From Orychophragmus violaceus (lineage: Eukaryota > Streptophyta > Magnoliopsida > Brassicales > Brassicaceae): a stretch of DNA of 64,000 bases. How positions within the stretch are numbered: the first letter of the stretch is position 1; each line of letters starts with the position of its first letter. The stretch spans positions 78,411,001-78,475,000 of the forward strand of contig CM058232.1 in NCBI GenBank assembly GCA_030180135.1, in the 5' to 3' direction. Under the pieces are notes generated by a model, which did not search any database, was not told the DNA's origin, and worked only from the letters and a program-made list of their open reading frames with translations. The translations under genes were made by a program, and so were the position numbers. Below are positions 1 to 11,280 of this stretch, piece after piece.

Positions 1-432
1 AACACATTTCTATCTCTTTCTCTCTCTCTCTCTTGTCTCTTGACACATCTCACTGCTCTCTCAAACCCTCCTCTCCGAACTCCTCTCCTCTCCTCTCCAA
101 CAAGCGCCGCTCTCTCAAACCCTCCTATATTCCTCATCCACACCAAATCTACTCTCTTCTTTCTCGTATATCCTCTCTCTCCATCTCTTCTGTTGAGTCA
201 GAGCCAACGGTGTTGATGCGTATGCGAAGAAGACGATGGCTGAAGAGACAGTGAAGCCTATAAGGTTACTTACTGAATCGATATGATCGGAATCCATTCA
301 AATCTTGGTGGATTAATTGACTTCTGAGAAATCATTGGGTCTTACTTTAGGGTTTATTTGGGGGAAAATCTCTTTTTCTATATAAGTTTTAATTTTGCTT
401 CTTGATTTTATTTATCCACTGTCTTGTTTCAG
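1..432 (+). other. CT-rich leader-like sequence and intron, no gene recognised
   Basis: Positions 10-190 are a pyrimidine-rich, microsatellite-like tract (CT/TCTC runs) typical of plant 5' leaders. A short ATG frame from 235 ends after about 16 codons. An intron-like AT-rich stretch leads to a TTTCAG acceptor at about 432. I do not recognise the source gene; it is probably the 5' part of the fragment that follows. Confidence 0.4.
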
Positions 433-790
433 CCAGCATCGAGTTCAAGACTTGCGGCGTTGCTTCCAGAGCATGTTGGTTTCGATTATGGTCGAAAAGC
501 ATTCCTCTCGACAATGAAAAATCAGGTACTTCAGTGTTCATTTAGCTCAAAAGTTTCTTGGGTATTTGCTATTTCAATCGGATCTTGGGTTAAAGGTGAA
601 TCCTAAGTCGTTGTTTTCATGATTTTTATGTTCAGGACGTGGTGGTGGTGGGTACAGTGGGGGACGTGGTGGAGGTGGATTCAGTGGGAGACGTGGTGCT
701 TCTGGAGGTAGAGGTAGAGGAGGAGGCAGAGGTTTAGGAGATGGTGGTGGACGCGGTGGTAGAGGCATGAATCCATATGTTCTCAGCTAA
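433..790 (+). pseudogene. captured exons: 31-residue exon and RGG/GAR-type glycine-arginine exon
   Basis: A first exon (about 433-523) lies between an AG acceptor and a GT donor and reads PASSSRLAALLPEHVGFDYG and onward. After a 112-base intron, a second exon (from about 636) encodes a Gly/Arg-rich tract with repeated GGRGGGG and GGRGRGGG motifs, ending MNPYVLS and a stop. RGG/GAR tracts bind RNA and occur in fibrillarin, GAR1, AGO1 and Sm proteins; I cannot assign the parent. The two exons do not obviously share a reading frame. The opposite strand gives a proline-rich frame that is only a shadow. Interpreted as a captured gene fragment inside CACTA element 1. Confidence 0.5.
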
Positions 791-1878
791 TACAGGAATG
801 AACGAGTTTCAGGCCGAGATAGCGGTGCTAACTAAAGTCAGGCATAGACATTTGGTTGCTCTGTTGGGTTACTGTGTGAACGGGAACGAGAGATTGCTTG
901 TTTATGAGTACATGCCTCAGGGAAATCTTGGACAGCATTTGTTTGAGTACGGTGAACTTGGTTACTCTCCTCTGACATAGAAACAGAGAGTGAGTATCGC
1001 TCTAGACGTGGCACGAGGTGTGGAATATCTACATAACTTGGCTCAGCAGAGCTTCATCCACAGAGATCTAAAGCCCTCCAACATCCTTCTTGGTGATGAC
1101 ATGAGGGCAAAGGTTTCTGATTTCGGTTTGGTTAAGAACGCACCTGATGGTAAATACTGTTGAGACGAGATTAGCAGGCACATTCGGTTATCTAGCACCA
1201 GAATACGCCGGTAAGTTGATTCTTCCTTTGTTTACTCATCTTAATTTCACAATGTGCTTAAATCTATTACACTAATAAGCTCATTGGATGCATTGGATGA
1301 ATGTTATATTGTTTTTTGTGAGGTATTGATATTGTTAATAATATATAATTGCAGCTACTGGAAGAGTAACGACGAAAGTGGATGTGTATGCATTTGGAGT
1401 GGTTCTTATGGAAATGATAACAGGGAGAAAAGCATTAGACGATTCATTACCAGACGAGAGATGTCACTTAGTCACATGGTTCAGAAGAATCCTAATCAAC
1501 AAAGATAACATCCCAAAGGCACTCGACCAAACCTCAGAGCCAGACGAGGAAACATTGGAGAGAATTCACAGGGTCGTTGAGCTAGCAGGACATTGCACAG
1601 CCCGTGAGCCTCAACAGAGACCAGACATGGGACACGCGGTTAACGTGCTAGGACCACTCGTGGAGAAGTGGAAACCGTCGTTCCAAGAAGAAGAGGAGAG
1701 TTTCGGGATCGATGTGAACAACATGAGTTTACCTCAAGCTCTACAGAGATGGCAACAAAACGAAGGAACATCGACGTCAATGTTCCATGGAGATTTCTCT
1801 TACTCGCAGACACAGTCTAGCATTCCTCCAAAGTCTTCTGGTTTTCCCAACACGTTCGATTCAACTGATGGTCGGTAA
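784..1878 (+). pseudogene. TMK3-like: TMK-type leucine-rich receptor kinase, cytoplasmic kinase domain fragment
   Basis: Two exons with one GT-AG intron (1211-1354) encode most of a receptor-kinase catalytic domain and its C-terminal tail. Visible landmarks are the hinge region LLVYEYMPQGNLGQHL, catalytic loop HRDLKPSN, DFG, the APE equivalent (LAPEYA), DVYAFGV in subdomain IX and RPDMGHAVN in XI. The tail runs to FDSTDGR, the usual TMK C-terminus. By memory it reads closest to Arabidopsis TMK3 (At2g01820). TMKs are plasma-membrane auxin-related kinases. Here the LRR ectodomain, the transmembrane segment and the glycine-rich loop and catalytic lysine are absent. A Trp codon in LGYSPLTW is TAG at about 978-980, and a 2-base deletion after DGKY (about 1158) breaks the frame. 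The second exon (1355-1878) is fully open. A recent capture inside CACTA element 1; no function as a kinase is expected. Confidence 0.88.
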
Positions 1879-2098
1879 CACCAAACTCTTGTGTGTTTTC
1901 AAATCTATGTTACTGTTTTTCCTTGGGCCTTTTTGTTGTTTTAATGATTATATTTGATATATTTTACGCACATATATGCTGTATTTGCGTCTGACCACTT
2001 GTGCTTTTGCATTTGTTCATTCTTTTTAAGGTCAGATTGTGTTTTTATTTTTATATGAAACAGAGTTAAAGATTATAACTTCTTGTCTATGTGTGTTT
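1879..2098 (+). other. TMK-fragment 3' flank and intron-like sequence
   Basis: AT-rich sequence without a supported frame. It starts as the 3' untranslated region of the kinase fragment and passes, at an unknown junction, into an intron of the GME fragment, ending in a TTTCAG acceptor just before 2101. Confidence 0.4.
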
Positions 2099-2099
2099 C

Positions 2100-2399
2100 A
2101 GGTTCTTCTATGCTTCTAGTGCATGTATCTACCCGGAGTTCAAGCAGCTTGAAACTACCAATGTGAGCTTGAAGGAGTCAGATGCTTGGCCTGCAGAGGT
2201 TTGTCTCACCCTGATGATTATCATTCATATGTTTACTCTTACAAAATATAACTGAGTCTTTCTAATGTTATATAGCCTCAAGATGCTTATGGTTTGGAGA
2301 AGCTTGCAACAGAGGAGCTGTGCAAGCATTACAACAATGATTTTGGAATTGAGTGCCACATTGGAAGGTTTCATAACATTTACGGTCCTTTTGGAACAT
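2100..2399 (+). pseudogene. GME: GDP-mannose 3,5-epimerase (GME) fragment, two exons
   Basis: Exon one (about 2100-2198) encodes FFYASSACIYPEFKQLETT followed by NVSLKESDAWPAE. It is joined across a GT-AG intron (2199-2275) to exon two, which begins PQDAYGLEKLATEELCKHY and runs through HIGRFHNIYGPFGT. This is the NAD-binding SDR core of GME, an enzyme of ascorbate and cell-wall sugar synthesis in the cytosol. The fragment includes the YxxxK catalytic pair (Y-GLE-K). After GPFGT the sequence stops matching GME. Both N- and C-terminal parts are missing, so it cannot make an epimerase. Same strand as the TMK fragment and inside the same CACTA element, so it is a second captured gene. Confidence 0.88.
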
Positions 2400-2880
2400 G
2401 CTCCCCATCTGTCCGTGAGAGACACTCCCAACCTTCATTTTCTCAGACGTCTGCTCCATCTAATTTACCTGGCTATAGAACATCAGTATTTTTGAATCAT
2501 CCTGCAACTCATACCTCTTTTTTTACACTCAAGTCTTTTTTCCTTCTAAATCCAAGGATGCTGATATAATAGTATAAGTGATGTTTGTTTCTGTTTGTTG
2601 GAACAGGAAGAGATGGATACACATAATGTTCATACCAAGAATGGAAGAGACCAAGTGGGAAGCAAAAGTGTTGAAGAAACAATGGAACAATGTTATGGAT
2701 ATGTTAAGAATTTGTAGATTTGTCTTTGTAAAAGATGGAAAAATATGAAAGGAGAAAAGAAGAAACAATGAAGAAAGACTTTTATGTTAACTTAGATAGT
2801 TTTGTTAATGAATTTTTGTAAACATGTTTTGGTTCATTAATAAAATTATTTGAAATATAATTTTTATATAAATCCAATTA
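2400..2880 (+). other. unassigned CACTA interior
   Basis: No recognisable protein. A GT/AG-punctuated stretch with short frames (to about 2720) may be the end of a chimeric transcript. It is followed by very AT-rich sequence that grades into the subterminal repeats. Confidence 0.35.
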
Positions 2881-2899
2881 ATATAATATATATATAAAT

Positions 2900-3154
2900 A
2901 ATAATAATTTAATACGAAAAGCTATTATAGATGCAAATAATAATAGCACCACGTATTATGCTATAATAGATTGCACTAACAATAGGAAGCTAAAATTAAC
3001 GCTATTAAATTGCAATAATAACATAGCACGAAAGAAATGCTATGGTAGAGGGGGGTCTATTATAGCTGCCGCTGTCAGAGCGTTTGTGAAAACGCTATCT
3101 ATTACATACGATAGCTTGTATCATGTGCTATTAATGTTGATTTTTCTTGTAGTG
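2900..3154. repeat. CACTA element 1 right subterminal repeats and terminal inverted repeat
   Basis: Repeated AGCTATTATAG, AATAGCAC, AACGCTAT and TGCTAT-type units in both orientations lead to the terminus at 3142-3154 (TTTTCTTGTAGTG). In CACTA elements such arrays bind the TNPA-type protein and the termini are cut by the TNPD-type transposase; neither gene is present here. Confidence 0.8.
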
Positions 3155-3714
3155 TCAACAGGTGGTTCCATCTTTTAACTAGGCAAGTTAACACAGAATT
3201 CAAACGCTAGTTCTTTAACATAGCTATCAAGACTCAAAACCGTAGACACTAGATGTTCATTCTTGACCAGAGAAGAGTACTACCAACTATCCTCTTTTTC
3301 TAGATCTACCAATCTTTCAAGTAGAATTCCATGCGATTTGAACAGTTTGTACCTTTTTTGTTGTTTTAAAGACAATTACTTTGGTTTCTTTTACGAAGTC
3401 AGCCTACTAAGTAAGGTCTTGACACCTGTTTTCTTTTTCTCAGGCTCATGTTTCCTCTTTCACTTCTGACGACGAACTTCACAGTCTATGTTTGTGCACA
3501 TAGATCTTGGTAGCAGACTCATAGCCGTATCCATGATCTCAATTTCTTTCTCTTTCCTTCCATCGGAGGCGGACTTCGAGATTTCGTCCTTTTCGACAGA
3601 TCGACAACTTCCTCCTTCTTTCCTACCGATTTGAGTTTTACAGGCTACTTCCCCTTCAGTGAGTTCTCCTTTGTCGCCTTAAATCGTTATTTAATCTGTT
3701 ATTTCTGCCTTATT
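3155..3714 (-). pseudogene. Sirevirus S: env-like ORF remnant (part 1)
   Basis: Read on the minus strand, this stretch matches the env-like ORF of Sirevirus A. A segment with GILPERLVDMEEED-like residues in A appears here around 3290-3340 in decayed form with stops. It continues across the insertion of Sirevirus A into 29340 onward. The target-site duplication of A (TTATT) lies at 3710-3714. The element is broken by stops and by CACTA element 1. Confidence 0.65.
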
Positions 3715-4249
3715 TGAAGGTGCAGCTGAGTCACTTCATGTATCATTCAAGGAGTAGCTCAAGATGTGATACACACAAGCAACGTGTGGAACGCATTATG
3801 AGGACTTGGCGAATTGACTTAATCAAGAGCTGGAGCTGAGGTGGACAATCCAAGAAGTATGGCTGAGCTGGACATGCATCTTGGAGAGTATCTAGACGAT
3901 ATCTAATAAAGAATAAAAGAGATTCCTAAATCTTAAGGTAGTTAAGGTAGTTAGGATTCTTGTGCTTATCTCTAAGAAGATAAGGTTTATCTTCTTGAGG
4001 GTTTTGAGCTAACTAGGTTAGCGATCCTATCTTGTATAAATAGGAGAACTTGCGTCGTGTATAGGGCAAGTGTTTTGAGAGAAAAGAATTCGTGAGAGCT
4101 CAAGTGATCACGTATAGATCATTGAGAGCTTAGATTGAATAGGTGTTCTTGTAAGTCACAAAGGTCAATCTAATAAACACAAGTTTTTCAGAGAGATCGT
4201 TTGAGTTAAATAGTCTTTACTTTGAAAAACACATAGCCTTACACTTTCA
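3715..4249 (+). repeat. Sirevirus A 5' LTR
   Basis: Begins TGAAGGTGCAGCTGAG and ends TTACACTTTCA. It is 535 bases, the same length as the 3' LTR, with only scattered single-base differences. A TATA box (TATAAATAGG) lies at 4035-4044. Confidence 0.93.
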
Positions 4250-4251
4250 AT

Positions 4252-4262
4252 TGGTATCAGAG
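4252..4262 (+). other. primer-binding site, tRNA-iMet type
   Basis: TGGTATCAGAG three bases after the 5' LTR is complementary to the 3' end of initiator Met tRNA, the usual Copia primer. Confidence 0.9.
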
Positions 4263-4307
4263 TTACCATTCGTAGCTATCAAATCGGGTGAGATCCTGAG
4301 GAAAAAG

Positions 4308-4552
4308 ATGGAAGGCTATCAAGAACTATTGAACAGCACAAGAATCATCCTTGATGCTGGAAACTATGGTTTCTGGAAGTCAAGAATGCGGTCGCAGATC
4401 AGAGGAATCAATCCACTGGCATGGAAGGCAGTCACGGAAACATGGAAGGAGCCCATGATCAAAGATGAAAAAGGCGTGGAGAAACCTAAACCGGAAGAGA
4501 CTTGGACAGAAGAAGAAACAAAGAAATCCAAATACAATTCCAAGGCTCTAAG
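4308..4552 (+). pseudogene. Sirevirus A gag, N-terminal segment
   Basis: An ATG at 4308 opens a frame beginning MEGYQELLNSTRIILDAGNY, followed by FWKSRMRSQIRG, a Copia gag (DUF4219/UBN2-like) start. The frame runs to the insertion point of Copia B, where the host CTAAG (4548-4552) is duplicated. It resumes at 11952 after the guest. The protein would form the virus-like particle. Confidence 0.88.
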
Positions 4553-5204
4553 TGTAGGATTATGTTGGTTCATTGGTGTAATTGTCAGGTTACAACCTAG
4601 CACATAATCATCTAGGATCTAGGTGATTTGCAGATGAATCATAAACAGATCAGATTCATTACCTTATGTTGCAGCGGATTGATCAAAGGAATGAAGAGAT
4701 CAGTTAGAGCTGATTATCACCGGCTCCTCCTAGGTATCCACACGCTTACAAGCTACGGATCAGGGTTCTAGACCAAGCTCGGAATCAACAGAGAGAGAGA
4801 GAGAGGAAGAGTGGCTGTCAAAATCGCAGAGGCATAAGCCTTAGGGCTTCCTGCGCCTCTTTTCTTCCTTATATGGGCCCAAGTAATTAAACTAATGGCT
4901 CATAAGGCTTTTGGGCCCAAGGCCCAAATCAGACAAAAGACTGTCTTTTGTCTGGCCCAATTCTCTGTACAAATACAGTAAATGCCTTGCATCTTACTGT
5001 ATTAATTCCATGTTAACTTTCCCGTTAGCTATGGTGTGTGACCCTTAGGGATCATACAATACTGGTAATAAGTCCTAAACTTATAGATCATGAGCGGGCT
5101 CTAGCAAGTCATCATGATCACCCAGTATTTATGACTTATGTCTGATCTCGACACTTATCATACTTTCTAGAGATAGTACGGTAGATTTCAGGACATTCCC
5201 AACA
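4553..5204 (-). repeat. Copia B 3' LTR (left copy)
   Basis: In element orientation it starts TGTTGGGAATGTCC and ends ATCCTACA. It is 652 bases and includes a GA microsatellite near 4794-4803 that is longer than in the other copy. Confidence 0.92.
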
Positions 5205-5272
5205 ATCTCCCACTTGTACTGGAATCCTACACAGGACATTCCCAACAATCTCCCGATTGTACTGGAATCCTA
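5191..5272 (-). repeat. tandem duplication across polypurine tract and LTR edge of B
   Basis: The module AGGACATTCCCAACAATCTCC with the following TGTACTGGAATCCTAC occurs twice in a row (from about 5190 and from about 5233). Each copy spans the U3 edge of the LTR and the adjacent purine tract (GGGAGATTGTTGGGAATGTCC in element sense). The duplicate leaves an extra LTR end plus PPT inside the element. Confidence 0.75.
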
Positions 5273-6370
5273 CATTCCCTAATCCTTTTGTCTCAATATC
5301 TCGATCTGGCATAAGGCAAGATGCGTGTCATCCTTATATAGCCAGACCATGTTTATCGGAACAGATTTGATACTGACAATGCAAACGACTTGGGCAAGTC
5401 CGTTTGGGAGTGGCCACTCTCTTACCAGCTATCAAGTCTCCGATTGGCCTAGAGATATTACCTCCGTTAAACGGCAGGGACAAATCCCATCTTGTTCCAT
5501 CACTATGAACTACACACTTTATAATACACCCAACCAAGGTCCTTATAGCTCCCAGTTACGAAACAGCGTTAGACAATGATCAAAGCGCATCACTCCATGT
5601 GCAGCCACATGCATGCGAACTCAGGTCTAAGGACTATACTCTATAGTCGTATATGAGAACCTCTTATGACACAAATATTAATATCTTGTAGAGTTCTCAT
5701 CAGCGGGCCATGTCCGGTCATATGCTCCCCTACATATACCTATGTGTCGACTTTGATGCCGCGCATCTATGACCCCTCGAAACTTGGTCATAAATCTCAA
5801 CACAATCTAGTCTCAAGTGGTTGTTGGTGTTCCAATTTCAACAACCTTCGACTATGGACACTATGATTTATGTCATTTCGTTAAATATGGGGTTTCAGGA
5901 TCAAGTCTACTCATGTACTTCGATGGCCCATATATAATGACATGAATAATTTTGGAACGATTATTTATTTCACAGTTAAAATAATCCAGAAATCATAGAT
6001 TTCATAAACATAAAATATTATGTTTACATGAACCTATCAAAATGACTAAATAAAGCCCTTTACAAACTCCCACTGAAATTAAGACTACATCTTAATTTCA
6101 CTTATCCTACAGCAACAGTCCGCGACTCGTGCTTAGGCCTAAGGAGTGGCTTCGTTAATAGATTAGCAACGTTCTCATTCGTTGAAACTTGCTGATCTAC
6201 TTAACACCTCTGTCATTTATCTCACGGAATAGGTTATACCTACCCTCAATGTGTTTGGATCTCAGATGTGCAGTTAGCCACATCAAGTTCAGTGATGAAC
6301 TTTTCTATCCAAACAACCTCTTTCGCCGCTTCCCAAGCTGCGAAATGTTCAGCTTAAGTCATGGAGTCAG
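5273..6370 (-). other. Copia B 3' region downstream of RNase H
   Basis: No intact frame. On the minus strand the end of RNase H decays near 6190-6480 (a QTDKDDFRSQSGYI-like motif lies near 6400-6440), and the rest is the 3' non-coding region before the polypurine tract. Confidence 0.6.
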
Positions 6371-8059
6371 CAACAGTGCCTTGCACCGCCAGACAGACAC
6401 AAGATATAACCGGACTGTGACCGGAAATCATCTTTGTCTGTTGGAAACTTGCCTTTCAGACTCTATCGACTTGTAGCACCTCACTTTCTCCGTAAATCAA
6501 GAACTTATCCTAAGTATTTTCCAAATACTTGAGGATATTCATTACGTCTATCCAGTGATTCTTTGCTGGATTTGACTGGTCTTTACTTGTCTTGCTTAAC
6601 ATTAAAGCAATATCAAAACAAGTACGTGTCATGGCATACATGATAGATCCAATTGCCGACGCATATGGAATCTCATCCATGCATTCAAGCTCAGCAGTTA
6701 TCGTAGGACACTGTTTCTTGCTTAACGTAATGCCATGTGACATTGGCATAAAACCCTTCTTGGAATGCTGAAAACGTGTAGGACTTTGTCAATTTAAGAA
6801 TCCTGACTTTGTCCTACCAGCTCTTTTGGATCTCTATCTTTAGATCCAAAATCCAAGAACATACGTGGCTTTACCCATGTCAATCATAAAACCAACTCCC
6901 AAGCCAGTCCTTTACCGACTGCAGCATTGGGACGTTATTTCCGAGAATCAGTATGTCATCGACATACAATATGAGAAATGCAACATCGCTCCCACTTATC
7001 TATTAGTAAACGCACAGTTCCATTTCGTTCCTGTTCAAGTCAAAACCTTGACTACTTCAACAGAACGAAGATTCCAACTCCGATCTGTTTGCTTCAATCC
7101 ATGAATGGATCGATGAAGCTAACTTACACACAGTGTAATTTTTCGGAGTCCGGGCTCACTTTCGCTTCTGTGAATTTCGCAGGTTCGTCACTTTCAATGA
7201 TCATCAGATCATGGCAACTAATCATGAGAAATCACTCTCTGATTAGTGACGGATTCATTCAGATCTGCGAACTTCAGGCTCTACAGGTGTAGATTCTACA
7301 GAAATCTGTAAATCCATCCGCTGCTCTCCCTCAACAGGTTGAGCAGCCTCCTGTATTTCTCGAATTTCTTCGAGTTATACTTTTACTCCCACTGTTCTTC
7401 TTGGAAAGTAACTTCCCTTCTTAGAAAACAGAATGGACGTAAAAGTAACAAGCCTTGGTTTCCCTAGGACAACCAGCGAAGTAGCACAACTACAAATACT
7501 CAGTAAAGACGAATTTGGATCATTTCCAATCCACATTTACGTGGTGTCTTTCAACTGATATTGGTGGAACTATTTCAGCGTAAACTTAGATATTTCTAGA
7601 GCGTTATTCTTAAAGAATATCATGGAAGATTCGTGTGACTCATCTTTAATCATTTCTAATAAGATCTGATTCTTTCTCACAGAAACACCTCAAGGTTTTC
7701 AGGAGAAATGAGCTGTGAAGCGACTTCACACTCATTCAGATGATCACACCATCAATGACTTAAGTATTTTCACTCGTGATCTAATCCAGAGTCTCAATAC
7801 TTTTGTCACTCAGATTCTATACCTCATTCTGGATTCTTTCGATCATATCAAAGAATTCCGACTTGTGTCTCATCAAATGAACACAGTCACACTCACTGAA
7901 GTAATCAGTAGAGACAATGAAGTACAGGAAATTTTCTCTGGCATTACTGCTCATCGGACCACATACATGAGTATGTTCAATCTCCAATAAGCCTTTGGGC
8001 CTTTCTCTAGCTCGGCTAAGATGGGCCCTTTGTCTTTTGGTCCAGTAGGCAGAATTCAA
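6190..8059 (-). pseudogene. Copia B pol remnants: integrase, reverse transcriptase, RNase H
   Basis: On the minus strand, an integrase core segment (about 8059-7817; RPKGLLEIEHTHVCGPMS, with the tract ending LMRHKSEFFDMIERIQNEV) is followed by decayed sequence. A reverse-transcriptase block follows with the catalytic ILYVDDILILGNN at about 6990-6920. Next comes a connection region (6749-6510; AMTRTCFDIALM) and RNase H traces to about 6190. Many stops, frameshifts and deletions: total length is roughly half that of a normal pol. Confidence 0.85.
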
Positions 8060-8555
8060 GTCTCATAAGATATCCATTCAAATGAGCCCAAAAGTCCATA
8101 ACTATGGGGTTTCTGAATCCGATTTACTCTATTTGACCAAAACATTTATGCCAAGAAAAATCAGGTTTAATTCATCAGATTTAAACCAATTAGGTATTTA
8201 TGTTACATTTAGGCACTCTTTGGTTTAAGATATAAAACCCATTCCTTGAATAGGGTGCTACAATTAACATTTCATTAAGATCAGAAGAACAAAACTTGTC
8301 TTTATCAAAATGAAAAACATTCAAATTCTTCACAAGAAAATGAAAAACAACTCTGCTTAAAGCAGGTACATTGTAGCAATTACTTAATACAAAATCAAGC
8401 CTCAAAGGCATCTACAAGTGAAAATCCTACGGCTGAGGCAGCATCAATAGCTCCTTCCAGACACGCAGTTCCACTTGCCCTTCCTTCAACGTTTTACTGT
8501 TGCTCAGGCTCTGCATATTATAACAAATATCAGTGCCACAACCAGTATTCAATAC

Positions 8556-9446
8556 CTATAAGGTATAACTTGAAGTAATAACATGAATACCTGAGGAAGT
8601 AGTCTCATACATCGACTTCAACTCCTCATAATCTTCCATGAATTTAATGCAATCTCTCTTCCAATGCCCAGTCTCTTTACAGTAGCAGCACTTATCAACG
8701 TAAGAGGTATCTGACTCGGGCTCAGAAGACACGCGCTTGCCATGATTCAAAATCTGGACAACTTTGTCTTCACCCTTGTCAGCATTAGGTTTAGTAAACC
8801 TACCCTTCTCATTCATGAGATTGTACAGGGTACTCTTCACGTTTGGCTCAACTGTCTTGAGCATATCATGCAGTTCAGTCAACGTCTTCGTTAAGCCTTT
8901 CTTGATATAGTTCCTTACGAACTTATCATAGCTTGACGGCAGTGACTGCAGAATGATCTCAGTTGCCAATTCCTGGCTAACTGGATAATCCAGTTTCCTC
9001 AGGTTATCAATGTAACCCATCATTTTACTGACATGAGGACTTACTGGATGATCATTTGGTAGCTTGCAGCTAGTGAGAGACTTAACCAACTGGTATCTCT
9101 CCACTCTTGCCTGCTCCTGAAATTTCAATTTCAGGCTGCTGATCATCTCTATTGGCGACTCCATGTTCTCATATTGCTTCAGCAAATCTGAGTCCATGGT
9201 AGCCAATATCAGACCACGCACATCTACCGCATCATTATAATGCTTATTCCAAGCATCATATACTGCATGAGAGGCATTGGACCCGATCCTCTCGGGGAGA
9301 TCTCTTTCAAGGACATAGTCCTTTCTCTCCTGCCTGAGGACTAGCCTCAGGTTCCGCAACCAAGTCAAGAAATTTGATCCGTTCAGTTTGTCCATCTCAA
9401 GGACAGACCGGATCGAGAAAGTGTTTTGATTGTTTGTGTTAGTCAT
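8556..9446 (-). CDS. Copia B gag (open, 296 residues)
   Basis: An ATG at 9446 starts an uninterrupted frame (MTNTNNQNTFSIRSVLEMDK). It contains a Copia gag region (LNGSNFLTWLRNLRLVL near residues 22-38) and a UBN2-type capsid domain. A CCHC zinc knuckle, CCYCKETGHWKRDC, lies at residues 253-266. The frame ends about 30 residues later instead of running into protease, so the gag-pol fusion is broken. The product would be a nucleocapsid/capsid protein packaging element RNA. It is the only intact frame of B; pol is dead, so any activity would need a partner element. Confidence 0.9.
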   Translation of the reverse strand: MTNTNNQNTFSIRSVLEMDKLNGSNFLTWLRNLRLVLRQERKDYVLERDLPERIGSNASHAVYDAWNKHYNDAVDVRGLILATMDSDLLKQYENMESPIEMISSLKLKFQEQARVERYQLVKSLTSCKLPNDHPVSPHVSKMMGYIDNLRKLDYPVSQELATEIILQSLPSSYDKFVRNYIKKGLTKTLTELHDMLKTVEPNVKSTLYNLMNEKGRFTKPNADKGEDKVVQILNHGKRVSSEPESDTSYVDKCCYCKETGHWKRDCIKFMEDYEELKSMYETTSSGIHVITSSYTL

Positions 9447-11280
9447 AACTGAAATTTAGAGATAAATAGAGTTTTAGTTATTTAGTTCATAAAAGAGTAA
9501 TCTTAATAACTTATAAGAAAACTCGCATTGCATTCAAAATTTCTTTGTTTAACCTCATAAGAATGCAATGATTCCGAGACCCATGTTCAACTAAAACCAA
9601 AGTGGGCCACTGGCCGTCACCCGGAATTAGCTTTACTTGGTAAGCATACACACAGCTAGTTATAACCATATAACTCTCGGTTGTGGATTGGGCCCAAGGC
9701 CCAATTCACCAGATGTCTCAAGGCCCGGGACTCCCGATGGCCCAGTCAAGGAAACCAATCTCTTACAGCCAAATAATCACTAAAGTCTGGGACTCCCAAT
9801 GAAATTAGTGACTATATACTACTTTACTTACGCAAAAACAGACACCTCACACTGTAAGCCATATCTGTAATTGAATAAGCTTTAAGTAGCTGACAAGATT
9901 GGGCAAGACATCCAAGCTTGATATTGGTTTTGAGGATTTTAGGTTTTCTTTCCAAAAATAGAAGATTACTATTTTTGGAAACTTACTTATTTTATAAACT
10001 TTCTAAATTTAGAAACATGCTAAAAATAGAAATTTCTAATTTAATATTTTATTAAAGTTTTCGGTTGGGTCACAAATTATAGGCCCAATTCTTGGCCCAA
10101 GACCACAGAATTCCAATTGGCCCAATAATTTGACATAACCGAGTCGGTTCATTAATTCTGGTCCAAGACCAAATTAACTACTAAATCCAACTGGTTATTT
10201 ACTAAACCAGACCAGCTCTAAATTATTTGGTCCAACCAAATCAAACTTAGACCAGCCTTCGGTTTAGGTTAAATTCAATTTTTGAATTTAAATCCGGTTT
10301 AACCAGAAATTAAATAATACCATGTATTAAATAATTTCCAGCAAACCGCGATTTGGGTTAACCGCTTAAACCATAATTATCCAATGATTTGAATCGATTT
10401 TGTCTTTTAGCTTAAAGAAAAAATCAAGATCTTTTACAAATCGTGATTTAACTTGTTAACAATCGATCGGAATATTCACTTAAGATTGTGACATTAACAA
10501 ACAATATCATCGTTTCTTATTATCAAATAAGCGATTTACAAGCAATCGATTCATTATCAAATAAGTCATTAACACGATTAAACAAATCAACATGTTTTTG
10601 ACCTTAAGTCAACATACGATTCAATTAAACTTGACTTTTTAATACAAACTAAGCGATTCATACCAAGCACTTGTTTGATAATTAATTCAACCTTATAGAA
10701 GCGATCATGTGATTGATAAGAATCACTAAACAACAAACACGATTTTTTTTTTTTGTCATTTAACAAAACCGAATTAAACAAATCGATTCTCTCTATTGAT
10801 TACAACAATGTCAACAAGTGAAATTAACAATTCACTAAAGACAAAACTAAAGTCAATCATGCCATCGTGACTCATTAACATACAAGGAAATTTCACTCAT
10901 GAGCGATTATAACATTCACGCATAAACACATTCACATAAAGACAAAATCAATTTTGACACAAATCGTATGACTTAATTCAATAATCATCACGACATTCAC
11001 TTATACAAACCAAAGACGATTCCTTTGATTATCAAACAAAGCAAAGTCAACATAATCTATCGCTTTCAAGCATTTGAATTATTTAATTAAATACCAAACG
11101 ATCATCACAATTCATACAAAGAAACGAGTTTCATTAAAATCGATTATGAAAAAAAATCGATTCTTAAACCAGTTTCTAATTTCTAGGTTTTCCAAGTTTC
11201 AATCAATTTTACTCATTAAAATCGATTCATCAAACTAATAAACAACCTAGTATGATCCAAAAAGCAAAAACCTAACGACC
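9447..11280 (-). other. Copia B long 5' leader (about 1.8 kb)
   Basis: AT-rich and without a credible ORF. It lies between the primer site (11281-11295) and the gag ATG. It holds many repeated CGATT/AATCG-type short words (10400-11240) and GGCCCAA runs (9680-10140). Its length is unusual for Copia leaders. Confidence 0.7.

Larger units (their letters stand above)
1..3154. mobile_element. Pack-CACTA element 1, right-hand part (left end outside window)
   Basis: The right terminus at 3142-3154 reads TTTTTCTTGTAGTG-like, the reverse complement of the Brassicaceae CACTA terminus CACTACAAGAAAA. The 270 bases before it carry AACGCTA/TAGCGTT-type subterminal repeats. The run at 3036-3063 (GGTAGAGGGGGGTCTATTATAG) is the inverse of one just inside the left end of CACTA element E, so the two belong to one family. 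Everything upstream to position 1 is a chain of unrelated plant gene fragments with retained introns, all on the plus strand, as expected of a gene-capturing CACTA. The left terminus is not in the window, so extent and TSD (right side TCA, 3155-3157) cannot be confirmed. The right flank is Sirevirus S env-like sequence. That the whole of 1-3154 is one element is inference. Confidence 0.7.

Noticed and set aside
574..768. Proline-rich minus-strand frame
   Set aside because: Exact antisense of the plus-strand Gly/Arg RGG exon; low-complexity shadow.
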